Positions 24,085 through 32,714 of a DNA stretch of 38,991 nucleotides are shown piece after piece. A program made the translations under genes and the position numbers. Numbering within the stretch: the stretch's first letter is position 1; each line of letters starts with the position of its first letter. The DNA lies in the NCBI RefSeq assembly GCF_001419745.1, contig NZ_LIRJ01000030.1, positions 1 through 38,991 of the forward strand, in the 5' to 3' direction. The notes beneath the pieces were generated by a model. The model was not told the origin of the DNA. It saw only the letters and a program-made list of their open reading frames with translations, and searched no databases. Origin of the DNA: Streptomyces silaceus (GTDB taxonomy: Bacteria > Actinomycetota > Actinomycetes > Streptomycetales > Streptomycetaceae).

Positions 24085-24882
24085 TCAGGATGCGGTCGGC
24101 GGGAGATAGACGACGGTCGGGGCGCCGGTGACGGGATGGGTGCTGACCTCGGCCGTCACGCCGTAGACACCGGCGAGCAGCTCGGGTGTGAGGACGTCCT
24201 TCGGGGCACCTGAGGCGACGAGCCGGCCGCCGTCGAGGACGTGCAGGACGTCGCAGTAGTACGCGGCGAGGTTCAGGTCGTGCAGGGCGAGGAGGTTGGT
24301 GGTGCCCAACTCCCTCACCAGGGTGAGGATGTCGAGCTGGTAGCGGATGTCCAGGTGGTTGGTGGGCTCGTCGAGGACGACGAGGGTGGGCTCCTGCACC
24401 AGGGCGCGGGCCACCAGGGCGCGCTGGCGCTCGCCGCCGGAGAGCGAGGGGAAGGTCCGGCCGGCGAGGTCCGCGACGCCGACGCGGGCGAGCGCCGCCT
24501 CGACGAACTCCTCGTCGGCGGCCGTGTCCGCCTCCCAGAACCGCTTGTGCGGGGAGCGGCCCATGGCGACCACCTGCCGGACCGTGAGCTCGAACGCGCC
24601 CTGCCCGTCCTGCGGCACCGTGGCCAGGCGCCGGGCGCGGGCCTTCGGGGTCATCGTGTGCAGGTCCTCGCCGTCCAGGAGGGCGCGGCCCGCGGTGGGG
24701 CGGAGGGTGCCGTACACACAGCGCAGCAGCGTCGTCTTGCCGCTGCCGTTGGGGCCGACGACGCCGACGGTCTCGCCGGGGGCGGCGGTGAGGTCGACGC
24801 CGTCCACGAGGAGCCTGCCGTCGACCTCGTAGGAGAGGCCTTCGGCGCGCAGTTCGCCGGTGGGCGCGGGCGGGTGCGTCAT
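24085..24882 (-). CDS. btuD: cobalamin ABC importer ATPase (BtuD-like)
   Basis: A 265-residue importer ATPase of the FepC/BtuD class. It has Walker A GPNGSGKTTLL, the Q-loop region TVPQDGQGAFELTVRQVVAMGRSPH, signature LSGGERQRALVARAL, Walker B LVVLDEPTNHLD and the H-loop LLALHDLN. It overlaps the permease stop by four bases, so translation is coupled. The third gene of a riboswitch-controlled operon (btuF-btuC-btuD), it powers uptake. On its own the sequence could equally be an iron-siderophore ATPase; the cobalamin riboswitch decides in favour of B12. Confidence 0.88.
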   Translation of the reverse strand: MTHPPAPTGELRAEGLSYEVDGRLLVDGVDLTAAPGETVGVVGPNGSGKTTLLRCVYGTLRPTAGRALLDGEDLHTMTPKARARRLATVPQDGQGAFELTVRQVVAMGRSPHKRFWEADTAADEEFVEAALARVGVADLAGRTFPSLSGGERQRALVARALVQEPTLVVLDEPTNHLDIRYQLDILTLVRELGTTNLLALHDLNLAAYYCDVLHVLDGGRLVASGAPKDVLTPELLAGVYGVTAEVSTHPVTGAPTVVYLPPTAS

Positions 24883-25976
24883 GCCGGTGCTCCTTCGGTA
24901 CGCCGCCGCAGCAGCCAGAGGAAGAACGGGCCGCCGGTCAGCGCGGTCAGCACGCCGACGGGGATGTCCTGCGGGGCGGCGACCGTGCGCGCCGCGAGGT
25001 CGGCGACCACCAGGAACACCGCGCCCATCAGCGCCACGACCGGGAGCAGCGCGCGGTGCGCGGCGCCCACGAGCATGCGGGCGGCGTGCGGGACCATCAG
25101 GCCGACGAAGCCGATGGCGCCGCTGTAGGCGACGAGGACGCCGGTCAGGAGCGAGGCGAGGACGAAGACGCCGGCGCGGAAGCGGGCGGTGTCCAGGCCG
25201 AGGACGGTGGCGCCCTCCTCCCCGGCGAGCAGCAGGTCGAGGGGGCGGGCCAGGGCGACCAGGAGGGCCGTGCCGACGACCAGGCAGACGCAGGGCAGCG
25301 CGAGCATGTTCCAGCGGGCGCTGCCGAGGCCGCCGAGCGTCCAGTACAGGACTTCCTTGAGGTGGTCGGCGCTGTCGGCGGTGACCAGGATGAGGCTGGT
25401 CAGGGCGGTCAGGATGTACGAGACGGCGACTCCGGCCAGGATCAGGCGGCCGGTGGCGAACTGCCCGCCGCCGCCTCTGGCCAGGGCGTAGACGAGGACC
25501 AGCGAGATCAGCGCGCCCACGAAGGCGGCGGCCGGGATCGTGACGGTGGTCGCGAGGCTCGCGCCGAGGCCGAAGAGGCCGCCGAGCACGATCGCGACGA
25601 CCGCGCCGACGGAGGCGCCGGAGGAGACGCCGAGCAGGAACGGGTCGGCGAGGGGGTTGCGGACGAGGGCCTGGAGGACGGTGCCGATCACCGCGAGACC
25701 CGCGCCCACCACTGCCCCGAGGATGATCCTCGGGAGTCTCACGTCCAGCACGATGGTGCGGAACGGGGAGGGCTCCGCCCGTCCCGTGAGGATCTCGACG
25801 ACCTGGCCCGGCGGGATCCTGACGGAGCCGAGTGCGAGTCCCGCGACGGTCGCCGCCGCCAGGGCCACGGTGAGGACCGTCAGGGTGAGGAGGCGCCGGC
25901 TCCCCGTGCTCCGCCGGTCGCCCTTCGGGCTCGTCCCCGAGCGCCGGACGGGCGTGACCTTCCCGGGCGTGGTCAT
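24879..25976 (-). CDS. btuC: cobalamin ABC importer permease (BtuC-like)
   Basis: A 365-residue FecCD/BtuC-family permease with about ten membrane helices. Diagnostic blocks are VRLPRIILGAVVGAGLAVIGTVLQALVRNPLADPFLLGVSSGASVGA, the LAGEEGATVLGLD ATPase-contact loop, and GFVGLMVPHAARMLVG. The ATG at 25976 lies 5 bases after the btuF stop. The first 28 residues, before the first helix, are Arg/Ser/Thr-rich and are partly encoded by a dispersed Streptomyces intergenic-type repeat. It forms the channel for B12 with BtuF and BtuD. Confidence 0.88.
   Translation of the reverse strand: MTTPGKVTPVRRSGTSPKGDRRSTGSRRLLTLTVLTVALAAATVAGLALGSVRIPPGQVVEILTGRAEPSPFRTIVLDVRLPRIILGAVVGAGLAVIGTVLQALVRNPLADPFLLGVSSGASVGAVVAIVLGGLFGLGASLATTVTIPAAAFVGALISLVLVYALARGGGGQFATGRLILAGVAVSYILTALTSLILVTADSADHLKEVLYWTLGGLGSARWNMLALPCVCLVVGTALLVALARPLDLLLAGEEGATVLGLDTARFRAGVFVLASLLTGVLVAYSGAIGFVGLMVPHAARMLVGAAHRALLPVVALMGAVFLVVADLAARTVAAPQDIPVGVLTALTGGPFFLWLLRRRTEGAPA
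25916..25954. repeat. dispersed Streptomyces repeat inside btuC 5' end
   Basis: On the minus strand it reads GCCCGTCCGGCG, then GGGGACGAGCCCGAAGGGCGACC. This resembles a short repeat I recall as very frequent between genes in Streptomyces genomes. Here it is in frame within btuC and encodes about residues 8-20. Confidence 0.5.
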
Positions 25977-25981
25977 CCGGC

Positions 25982-26953
25982 TCACAGCTGCGCCGCCAGC
26001 TTCCTCACCGCCTCCGGTGCTCGTACCCCTGTCACGGTGTCCGACAGGGGCAGGACCGCGAAGCGCTTGTTCTTGATCGCCGGGACGTCCTGGAGGACCG
26101 GGTCGTCGAGGAGGCGCTTCTTCTTCTGGGCGACCGTCGTGGCGCCGTAGTCGAGGATCAGGACGACGTCCGGCTTGCGCTCGACGACCGACTCCCAGGA
26201 GGCGTCGCTGAAGGACTTGTCGACGTCGGCGAAGACGTTGTGGCCGCCCGCGCGCTCGATGATGTCGTTGCCGATGCCCCGGCCGCCCGCGGTGAACGCG
26301 GTCTTGTCGCCGCTGTCGTAGACGAAGACCTTCGCGGGCTTCCTGCCCTTCGCCTGCTCGGCGGTGGCGGCGAGTTCGCGCTCGGCGCCGCGCACCCACC
26401 GGTCGGCGCGGTCCCGCACCCCGAACGTCGAGCCGACCTCGCGGACCTCGCGGTAGACGTCCTTCATGGAGACGGGGCGCTTGGCGCAGCCCTCGACGTT
26501 GAGGCGGCTCTCGATGCCGGACTTGGCGAGCGCGGCGCGGCTGCGGCCGTCGCCCGCGAGGAAGGCGCTGGCGTAACCGCCGTACACGTAGTCGGGGTTG
26601 GCGGCGAGCAGCTTCTCGTAGGAGGGGTACTCCTTGGCGAGCACGGGGAGCGCCTTGTAGGCCTTCGCGTACTTCGGCAGGACCTTGTCGTCGAGGTAGG
26701 CGGTGCCGGCCATGCGGTCCTGGAGGCCCAGTTCCAGCATCACCTCGGTGGCGTGCTGGTTCATGGTGACGGCGCGCTTCGGGGGCGCCTCGTACGTCGT
26801 CTTCACACCGCAGTTGGTGACGGTGTACGGGAATCCGGCGGCCTTGGCCGCGGGCTCGCCGTCGGAGCCGGCGCCGGAGGACGAGCACGCGGCGAGCGGG
26901 ACGAGCAGGGCGGCCGCGGCGAGCGCGCGTATGCCGGTGTGACGGCGGGACAT
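25982..26953 (-). CDS. btuF: cobalamin-binding lipoprotein (BtuF-like)
   Basis: A 323-residue substrate-binding lipoprotein of the periplasmic-binding class III fold. The lipobox LAAC places lipidated Cys23, followed by a Ser/Gly linker. The VTMNQHATEVMLELGL opening of the first lobe and the KPDVVLILDYG strand of the second lobe are visible, linked by the long helix typical of this fold. The ATG at 26953 has GGAGGAGG about 9 bases upstream. It is the first gene after the cobalamin riboswitch, which is the main reason for calling it B12-specific rather than siderophore-specific. Confidence 0.86.
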   Translation of the reverse strand: MSRRHTGIRALAAAALLVPLAACSSSGAGSDGEPAAKAAGFPYTVTNCGVKTTYEAPPKRAVTMNQHATEVMLELGLQDRMAGTAYLDDKVLPKYAKAYKALPVLAKEYPSYEKLLAANPDYVYGGYASAFLAGDGRSRAALAKSGIESRLNVEGCAKRPVSMKDVYREVREVGSTFGVRDRADRWVRGAERELAATAEQAKGRKPAKVFVYDSGDKTAFTAGGRGIGNDIIERAGGHNVFADVDKSFSDASWESVVERKPDVVLILDYGATTVAQKKKRLLDDPVLQDVPAIKNKRFAVLPLSDTVTGVRAPEAVRKLAAQL

Positions 26954-27000
26954 GCTGAACTGCCTCCTCCAGGGGATTTCCGCGTCCCCTGCGTTGCGTG

Positions 27001-27150
27001 GAGAAGGCGGCAGGTCAGTTCCTGACTCCCCCGCCCCGGAGTGGGGTCTCCCCTTCTCGAGCGGAGCCGAGAGAGGGGGGAAGGGCGGGGTCACAGTGGC
27101 GGGACCGTGCCGGGTTCGCACCGGCTTCCTGGCTCCTGCCGCCTCAAGGT
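27001..27150 (-). ncRNA. cobalamin riboswitch
   Basis: On the minus strand the conserved core reads GGAGCCAGGAAGCCGGTG, then CGAACCCGGCACGG, then TCCCGCCACTGTGACC: the P3-P6 core and the B12-box-type elements of cobalamin riboswitches. Downstream AGTCAGGAACTGACCTGCCGCC supplies the closing strand pairing with GGCGGCAGG. The leader ends at the btuF ribosome site. Boundaries are approximate. Ligand-bound RNA should repress btuF-btuC-btuD. The aptamer begins only about 8 bases past the mec stop codon on the same strand. Confidence 0.93.
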
Positions 27151-27157
27151 GTCGGGG

Positions 27158-27580
27158 TCAGTATGCCTTGACGACCTGTACCTCTTCCTCGGTGACCTCG
27201 CCCTCCACGATCCGGAACGAGCGGAACTGGAAGGGGCCCGCGTCGTCGGTGTCCGCGGTGGAGACGAGGACGTAGTGCGCGCCGGGCTCGTTGGCGTACG
27301 TGATGTCGGTGCGCGAGGGGTACGCCTCGGTGGCGGTGTGCGAGTGGTAGACGATCACCGGCTCCTCGTCGCGGTCGTCCATCTCGCGGTAGAGCTTGAG
27401 CAGGTCACCCGAGTCGAACTCGTAGAACGTGGGCGAGCGCGCGGCGTTCAGCATCGGGATGAAGCGCTCGGGGCGGCCGGTGCCGGCCGGCCCCGCGACC
27501 ACGCCGCAGGCCTCGTCGGGGTGGTCCTGCCGCGCGTGCGCGACGATCTGGTCGTGGAGGGCCTGGGTGATGGTCAGCAT
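27158..27580 (-). CDS. mec: CysO-cysteine peptidase Mec (JAMM)
   Basis: A 140-residue Mov34/MPN (JAMM) zinc metalloprotease. The full JAMM signature is visible: Glu23 (DEACGVV), His79 and His81 (YHSH), Ser89 and Asp92 (YPSRTD), in the right H-x-H-x7-S-x2-D spacing. In M. tuberculosis the Mec enzyme releases cysteine from the C-terminus of CysO. Here it is about 3.4 kb from cysO and cysM, separated by the B12 importer. A terminator (27600-27637) precedes it, so it has its own promoter in a short gap. Confidence 0.92.
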   Translation of the reverse strand: MLTITQALHDQIVAHARQDHPDEACGVVAGPAGTGRPERFIPMLNAARSPTFYEFDSGDLLKLYREMDDRDEEPVIVYHSHTATEAYPSRTDITYANEPGAHYVLVSTADTDDAGPFQFRSFRIVEGEVTEEEVQVVKAY

Positions 27581-27599
27581 GGGAGCCAGGATAAGCAGA

Positions 27600-27637
27600 G
27601 GGCCCGCGCCGTACCGAGGGATGGTACGGGCGGGCCC
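27600..27637 (-). terminator. terminator after amino-acid permease gene
   Basis: Stem GGGCCCGC-CCGTACC with one bulged G pairing to GGTACGG-GCGGGCCC around GAGGGAT, between the permease stop at 27704 and mec. Confidence 0.82.
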
Positions 27638-27703
27638 GAATGCTGGACAGCGGCCTTCGGCGGCACGCGGCCGGGGAGGTCGCTCCCCGGCCTGCCGGAG
27701 CGG

Positions 27704-29197
27704 TCAGTCCTTGTCGGCCGGCGCGCTGTCGGCGGGGTGGATGACACCCACCTTGCGCTTGCTGAACGCGGCGGCCTGCGGGTTGCGCTTCTTGAGGAAG
27801 TAGTACGCGGCCACCAGGATCGCGGCCCAGACCGGCGCGGCGTACAGCGAGATCCGCGCGTCCTTGTCGACGCCCATCATCACGATGACCATGCCGATGA
27901 AGGCGAGCGCGAACCAGCTGGTGAACGGCGCACCGGGCGCCCGGAAGGTGGACTGCGGCAGCTCGCCGCGGTCGGCCTTGCGGCGGTAGCGGATCTGGCA
28001 GCACAGGATCATGATCCAGGCCCACATGCCGGAGATGGTCGCGAAGGAGACGACGTAGTTGAACGCCTCGCCCGGCCACTGGTAGTTGATCCAGACGCCG
28101 AACAGCATGAAGCCGGCGGAGACCGTGGTGCCGATCAGCGGCAGGCCGTTCTTCGTGAGCCTGGTGAAGAACTTCGGGCCCTGGCCGTTGAGCGCGAGGT
28201 CGCGCAGCATGCGGCCGGTGGAGTACATGCCGGAGTTACAGGAGGAGAGCGCGGCGGTGAGGACCACGAAGTTCACGACCGCGGCGCCGACGCCGAGACC
28301 CATCTTGTCGAAGGCGGCGACGAACGGGGAGACGCCCGGCACGAACTCCGTCCACGGCACGACCGAGAGGATCATGATGAGCGCGCCGACGTAGAAGACG
28401 GCGATGCGCCACGGCACGGTGTTGATCGCCTTGGGCAGGACGGTCTTCGGGTCCTTGGACTCGCCCGCGGTGACGCCGACGAGCTCGACGGCGAGGAACG
28501 CGAACATCACGATCTGCAGGGTCATCAGCGTGGAGCCGATGCCGTTCGGGAAGAACCCGCCCTGGTTCCACAGGTGGGCGACGGTCGCGGTGTCACCGGC
28601 GTCGGAGAAACCGACGGTGAGGATGCCGACGCAGATCAGGATCATGCCGATGATCGCGGTGACCTTGACCATCGAGAACCAGAACTCCAGCTCACCGAAG
28701 AGCTTCACGGAGATGAGGTTCGCGCCGTACAGGATGACCGTGAAGACCAGCGCGTAGGCCCATTGCGGGAATGAGTCGTGGGTCCAGTACTGCATGTACT
28801 GGGCGGCCGCGGTGACTTCGGTGATGCCGGTGACGACCCAGAAGAGCCAGTACGTCCAGCCGGTCACGAATCCGAAGAACGGGCCCATGAATTCCCGCGC
28901 GTACTCCGAGAAGGAACCGGAGACGGGCCGGTACATGAGGAGCTCGCCGAGCGCCCGCATGATGAAGAAGATGACGAGGCCCGCGATGGCGTACGCCAGG
29001 ATGAGGCTCGGTCCGGCCTTGTGAATGGCCTTGCCCGCGCCGAGGAACAGGCCGGTGCCGATGGCACCGCCGATCGCGATCATCTGGATCTGCCGGGCGC
29101 CGAGCCCGCGCTGGTACCCCTCGCCGTCGCCGGACTGCCCGGCGGCGTGCACGGCCTCATTGCCGTCGTGGTGCTCTTCGACCTGCACTGAGGTCAT
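27704..29197 (-). CDS. amino-acid permease (APC superfamily, AAT family)
   Basis: A 497-residue APC-superfamily importer with about twelve membrane helices. The AAT-family pattern is clear: RQIQMIAIGGAIGTGLFLGAG at helix 1, PSLILAYAIAGLVIFFIMRALGELL at helix 2 and EVTAAAQYMQYW at helix 3. Members move amino acids such as GABA, asparagine, proline or phenylalanine with protons. I cannot say which one this carries. The ATG at 29197 has AGAAAGG 8 bases upstream, and a longer in-frame start at 29233 is not favoured. The charged 35-residue N-terminus (His/Glu/Gly-rich) is somewhat long. The 341 bases upstream contain a hairpin and an inverted repeat. Confidence 0.92.
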   Translation of the reverse strand: MTSVQVEEHHDGNEAVHAAGQSGDGEGYQRGLGARQIQMIAIGGAIGTGLFLGAGKAIHKAGPSLILAYAIAGLVIFFIMRALGELLMYRPVSGSFSEYAREFMGPFFGFVTGWTYWLFWVVTGITEVTAAAQYMQYWTHDSFPQWAYALVFTVILYGANLISVKLFGELEFWFSMVKVTAIIGMILICVGILTVGFSDAGDTATVAHLWNQGGFFPNGIGSTLMTLQIVMFAFLAVELVGVTAGESKDPKTVLPKAINTVPWRIAVFYVGALIMILSVVPWTEFVPGVSPFVAAFDKMGLGVGAAVVNFVVLTAALSSCNSGMYSTGRMLRDLALNGQGPKFFTRLTKNGLPLIGTTVSAGFMLFGVWINYQWPGEAFNYVVSFATISGMWAWIMILCCQIRYRRKADRGELPQSTFRAPGAPFTSWFALAFIGMVIVMMGVDKDARISLYAAPVWAAILVAAYYFLKKRNPQAAAFSKRKVGVIHPADSAPADKD

Positions 29198-29316
29198 GGT
29201 GACGCCTTTCTCCATGCTGATCCGCGCCCGCACATCTGCGTTGTGACTGCGGATCAGGTCCTGATCCCCCCGGATATGGAATGGAGTGCTACCGGCGGTC
29301 TGCCGGCCCGAGCGCC

Positions 29317-29343
29317 CTCGGCGACATGGGTGGCGTCGCCGAG
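29317..29343. repeat. hairpin in leader of amino-acid permease
   Basis: CTCGGCGAC and GTCGCCGAG form a perfect 9-bp inverted repeat around 9 bases. Upstream, TTTATCAC (29356-29363) and GTGATAAA (29435-29442) are a second, widely spaced inverted pair. The rest of the 341-base intergenic region 29198-29538 shows nothing I can name. Confidence 0.4.
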
Positions 29344-29538
29344 CGGTCGTGAAGATTTATCACGGTGGCAACAGTGAGGGAATGAGCCACTTGTGGTGCA
29401 CGCCACAGGGAGAAGCGGACAAAAGTCCCTTGCTGTGATAAACGCGGGCAATGAAGTGACGCGATCGTTATCCGGATTTGAGCATCCGCTGAGCGAACGG
29501 ACCGCCGACTGAACAAAAGGTGTCTGTTGCACCCATTT

Positions 29539-30141
29539 TCAGCCCAGCAACGTCTCCACCAGCGTTTCCTGCAGTCCACCGAGCCACAGGTACGCCATCA
29601 CCATCGGCTTGCGCGGGTCGGAGTCGGGCAGGCGGTAGAGCAGCTCCGTGTCCTCTTCATCCGTGACGTCCAGGCGCGTGCCGATCGCGAGCCGGAGGTC
29701 GTTGAGGGAGCCGAGCCAGTGCCGGGACTCCTCGACCGACAGTTTCAGGACAGCTCCGCCCTCGCCCGACGACGTCATCGAGTCGAGCGAACGGATCACG
29801 ACCAGGGCGTCGTCGCGCTTCTTGGCCCGCAGGTCGTTCTCCGTGAAACGGCGGAACTCGGCCGAATACGCCCGCAGTTCGTCCGGGTCGCCGGCCCCCT
29901 CCTCGCTCCCCGGGCCGCCGTACGCGTCGGGCAGCAGGCGCCGCATGACCGGATCGGCGGGCGGCTCGCTGGGGCCCTCCGCGAAGAGCTCCGCGAGGGG
30001 GTCGTCGGAGGCCTCGCCCCCGGGGCCCGGACCGATCAGCTCCAGGAGCTGCACGGCGAGGGAACGGATGATCGAGATCTCGACCTCGTCGAGCGCGACG
30101 GCGGCGCCGCCCCCGGGAATCGGTTCGAAGTGTCCTGGCAT
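29539..30141 (-). CDS. DUF2017 family protein
   Basis: A 200-residue soluble protein of the DUF2017 family. It has the typical EISIIRSLAVQLLELIG first helix, PVMRRLLPDAY, and the C-terminal KLSVEESRHWLGSLNDLRLAIGTRLDVT and MAYLWLGGLQETLVETL helices. Its role is unknown, but it follows clpS on the same strand with an 85-base gap, a neighbourhood common in actinobacteria. A link to Clp proteolysis is plausible but unproven. The first 30 or so residues are Gly/Pro-rich and acidic. Confidence 0.88.
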   Translation of the reverse strand: MPGHFEPIPGGGAAVALDEVEISIIRSLAVQLLELIGPGPGGEASDDPLAELFAEGPSEPPADPVMRRLLPDAYGGPGSEEGAGDPDELRAYSAEFRRFTENDLRAKKRDDALVVIRSLDSMTSSGEGGAVLKLSVEESRHWLGSLNDLRLAIGTRLDVTDEEDTELLYRLPDSDPRKPMVMAYLWLGGLQETLVETLLG

Positions 30142-30226
30142 CAGTTGAGTCGCTGCTTCCGGTCCGTCCGCCGCGCGCGGCGGGCGTTGCTTGGTGGGTG
30201 CCGCTGCCTGGGCCGCCCGGTGGGCG

Positions 30227-30541
30227 CTACGTGCGGTCCTGCTGGAGGGTGGCCCACAGCCCGTACCCGTGCATGGCCTGCACGTCGCGCTCCATCTCCT
30301 CGCGGGTGCCGGTGGAGACGACCGCGCGGCCCTTGTGGTGCACGTCCATCATCAGCTTCGTGGCCTTGTCCTTCGAGTACCCGAAGTACGTCTGGAACAC
30401 GTACGTCACGTAGCTCATCAGGTTCACCGGGTCGTTGTGGACGAGCGTGATCCAGGGGACGTCCGGCTCGGGGGCCGCGAACGTCTCTTCGGCCGATTCC
30501 GGACGGGTGATCTCTGCGGGAGCCGTACTCACACGCCCCAT
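30227..30541 (-). CDS. clpS: ATP-dependent Clp protease adaptor ClpS
   Basis: A 104-residue adaptor that binds the ClpA/ClpC N-domain and delivers N-degron substrates. It has the conserved [23 protein letters not shown] segment, with the substrate-pocket Asn-Asp, and [34 protein letters not shown]. The N-terminal arm is acidic and flexible. The ATG at 30541 follows GGGGTGG; a longer start at 30568 or a GTG four codons later are alternatives. It is divergent from pncB. Confidence 0.92.
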   Translation of the reverse strand: MGRVSTAPAEITRPESAEETFAAPEPDVPWITLVHNDPVNLMSYVTYVFQTYFGYSKDKATKLMMDVHHKGRAVVSTGTREEMERDVQAMHGYGLWATLQQDRT

Positions 30542-30633
30542 GCTGCCACCCCGAGGGGGGCCTCGCACAAATGGCCTCCCGAAGACCTCCTTGAAATCGT
30601 CAGAGTGACGAGATGCGGGGTAGCATCCCTCGT

Positions 30634-31962
30634 ATGAACACAGCGGACCTTGGCCTGCCGGTGGATGTTCCGTCGACAGCGCTCTTCACGGACCAGTACG
30701 AGCTGACGATGCTGCAGGCCGCGCTGAAGGCGGGCACCGGCGACCGGCGTTCGGTCTTCGAGGTCTTCACCCGCAGGCTGCCCGAGGGCCGGCGCTACGG
30801 CGTGGTGGCCGGAACCGGACGCGTCCTGGACGCCGTCGAGAACTTCCGCTTCGACGCCGACGTCCTCGGCTTCCTGCGCGAGCGCGCCATCGTCGACGAG
30901 GCCACCCTGGAATGGCTCGCCGGGTACCGCTTCAGCGGCGACATCTGGGGCTATCCCGAGGGCGAGGTCTACTTCCCCGGCTCGCCGCTCCTGCGCGTCG
31001 AGGGCTCCTTCGCGGAGTGCGTGCTCCTGGAGACCGTGATCCTCTCCATCCTCAACCACGACTCCGCCATCGCGGCCGCCGCCTCCCGCATGTCCTCGGC
31101 CGCCGGCGACCGCCCGCTGATCGAGATGGGCGCGCGCCGCACCCACGAGCTGGCCGCCGTCGCCGCCTCCCGCGCCGCGTACGTCGGGGGCTTCGCGACC
31201 ACCTCGGACCTGGCCGCCGGCTTCCGCTACGGCATCCCCACGGTCGGCACCAGCGCCCACGCCTTCACGCTGCTGCACGACAACGAACGCGACGCCTTCC
31301 GCGCCCAGGTCGACTCGCTCGGCCGCGGCACGACGCTGCTCGTGGACACCTACGACGTCGCCGAGGCCGTCCGCACGGCCGTCGAGGTCGCCGGACCCGA
31401 GCTCGGCGCGGTGCGCATCGACTCCGGCGACCTGCTGCTCGTCGCCCACCGGGTGCGCCAGCAGCTGGACGACCTCGGCGCCACGAACACGAAGATCGTC
31501 GTGACCTCCGACCTGGACGAGTACGCCATCGCCTCGCTCGCGGCGGCGCCCGTGGACGCGTACGGCGTGGGCACCCAGCTCGTCACCGGCTCCGGGCACC
31601 CCACCTGCTCCATGGTCTACAAGCTGGTGGCCCGCGCCCACTCGGCGGACCCCAAGGCGCCCCTGGAGCCGGTCGCGAAGAAGTCGCTCGGCGCCAAGTC
31701 CTCGATGGGCGGACGCAAGTGGGCCGCCCGGCGGACCGACGCGCAGGGCGTCGCCGAGGCCGAGGTGATCGGCACCGGGCCCGTGCCGGCGGACCTCGCC
31801 GACCGGCAGCTCCTGGTCGAGCTGGTCAAGGGCGGCGAGGTCGTCGCCCGCGAGCCGCTGGACGCGGTGCGCGACCGGCACGCCGCCGCCCGCGCCGGAC
31901 TCCCGCTCTCGGCGACGCAGCTGTCACGGGGCGAAGCGGTCATTCCCACCGAGTACGCGTGA
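30634..31962 (+). CDS. pncB: nicotinate phosphoribosyltransferase
   Basis: A 442-residue type II phosphoribosyltransferase that makes nicotinate mononucleotide from nicotinate and PRPP in NAD salvage. Recognisable blocks: [14 protein letters not shown] at the N-terminus, [44 protein letters not shown] (catalytic His), [29 protein letters not shown] and GVGTQLVTG. The ATG at 30634 is chosen to match the usual [23 protein letters not shown] start; an in-frame ATG at 30613 adds seven residues. There is no good ribosome site, and a TAGCAT element sits 8 bases before the ATG, so a leaderless transcript is possible. Confidence 0.93.
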   Translation: MNTADLGLPVDVPSTALFTDQYELTMLQAALKAGTGDRRSVFEVFTRRLPEGRRYGVVAGTGRVLDAVENFRFDADVLGFLRERAIVDEATLEWLAGYRFSGDIWGYPEGEVYFPGSPLLRVEGSFAECVLLETVILSILNHDSAIAAAASRMSSAAGDRPLIEMGARRTHELAAVAASRAAYVGGFATTSDLAAGFRYGIPTVGTSAHAFTLLHDNERDAFRAQVDSLGRGTTLLVDTYDVAEAVRTAVEVAGPELGAVRIDSGDLLLVAHRVRQQLDDLGATNTKIVVTSDLDEYAIASLAAAPVDAYGVGTQLVTGSGHPTCSMVYKLVARAHSADPKAPLEPVAKKSLGAKSSMGGRKWAARRTDAQGVAEAEVIGTGPVPADLADRQLLVELVKGGEVVAREPLDAVRDRHAAARAGLPLSATQLSRGEAVIPTEYA

Positions 31963-32008
31963 ATCCAGCCGAGTGCGCCTGAACCCCGCCGAGTACCCGT
32001 GAACCGCC
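31949..32008 (+). repeat. three 20-bp tandem copies of the pncB stop region
   Basis: The sequence CCGAGTACGCGTGAATCC (ending pncB) is followed at an exact 20-base period by CCGAGTGCGCCTGAACCC and CCGAGTACCCGTGAACCG. Each copy carries its own in-phase-looking Glu-x-x-stop unit. This is a small array made of the last codons and the stop. Confidence 0.75.
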
Positions 32009-32111
32009 GCCCCGCGGCGCCGGGCGCTCCGGCCGGGTGCGCCAACCGCCCCTTCCCGACCCATACTCGAAGTCCCTACGCTCGTAGTCTCCCAGGAGAA
32101 GGACACCGCCC

Positions 32112-32696
32112 ATGCGCCGCGCACTGATCGTCGTAGACGTGCAGAACGACTTCTGCGAGGGCGGCAGCCTCGCGGTCGCCGGCGGCGCGGACGTCGCCGC
32201 CGCCATCACCGAGCTGATCGGGCAGACCCCGGCCTGCTACCGCCACGTCGTGGCCACCCGCGACCACCACATCGAGCCCGGCTCCCACTTCTCCGACCAC
32301 CCCGACTACATCGACTCCTGGCCGCCGCACTGCGTGGCGGGCACGGAGGGCATCGGCTTCCACCCGAACTTCGCCCCCGCGGTCGCCTCCGGCGCGATCG
32401 ACGCGGTCTTCGACAAGGGGGCGTACGCGGCGGCGTACAGCGGCTTCGAGGGCGTCGACGAGAACGGGGTGTCCCTCGCGGACTGGCTGCGGTCCCGGGA
32501 GATCACGGAGGTCGACGTGGTGGGCCTCGCGACGGACCACTGCGTGCGGGCCACGGCGGTGGACGCGGCGCGGGAGGGGTTCAGGACCACCGTCCTGCTG
32601 GACCTCACCGCGGGGGTCTCGGAGGCGACCACGGAGTCGGCGATGGCCGAGATGGGCTCGGCCGGGGTCGAGCTCACCGGGAAGCCCGTGATGTGA
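32112..32696 (+). CDS. pncA: nicotinamidase PncA
   Basis: A 194-residue isochorismatase-fold amidase that converts nicotinamide to nicotinate. The catalytic triad Asp9, Lys102 and Cys144 is intact (VDVQNDF, DKGAY, ATDHCV), as are the metal ligands Asp51, His53, His59 and His73. A CAGGAGAAGGA ribosome site precedes the ATG at 32112. It lies 149 bases after pncB on the same strand, so the two consecutive steps of nicotinamide salvage are encoded together. Confidence 0.94.
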   Translation: MRRALIVVDVQNDFCEGGSLAVAGGADVAAAITELIGQTPACYRHVVATRDHHIEPGSHFSDHPDYIDSWPPHCVAGTEGIGFHPNFAPAVASGAIDAVFDKGAYAAAYSGFEGVDENGVSLADWLRSREITEVDVVGLATDHCVRATAVDAAREGFRTTVLLDLTAGVSEATTESAMAEMGSAGVELTGKPVM

Positions 32697-32714
32697 CCCC
32701 GGCCCCGTGACCGC

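Noticed and set aside
25982..26953. Siderophore rather than cobalamin uptake
   Set aside because: The protein families alone are ambiguous, but a clear cobalamin riboswitch precedes the operon.
29254..29579. ORFs of 92 and 96 residues in the permease leader region
   Set aside because: No ribosome site, no recognisable sequence, and one overlaps the DUF2017 gene; more likely chance frames in a less GC-rich intergenic region.
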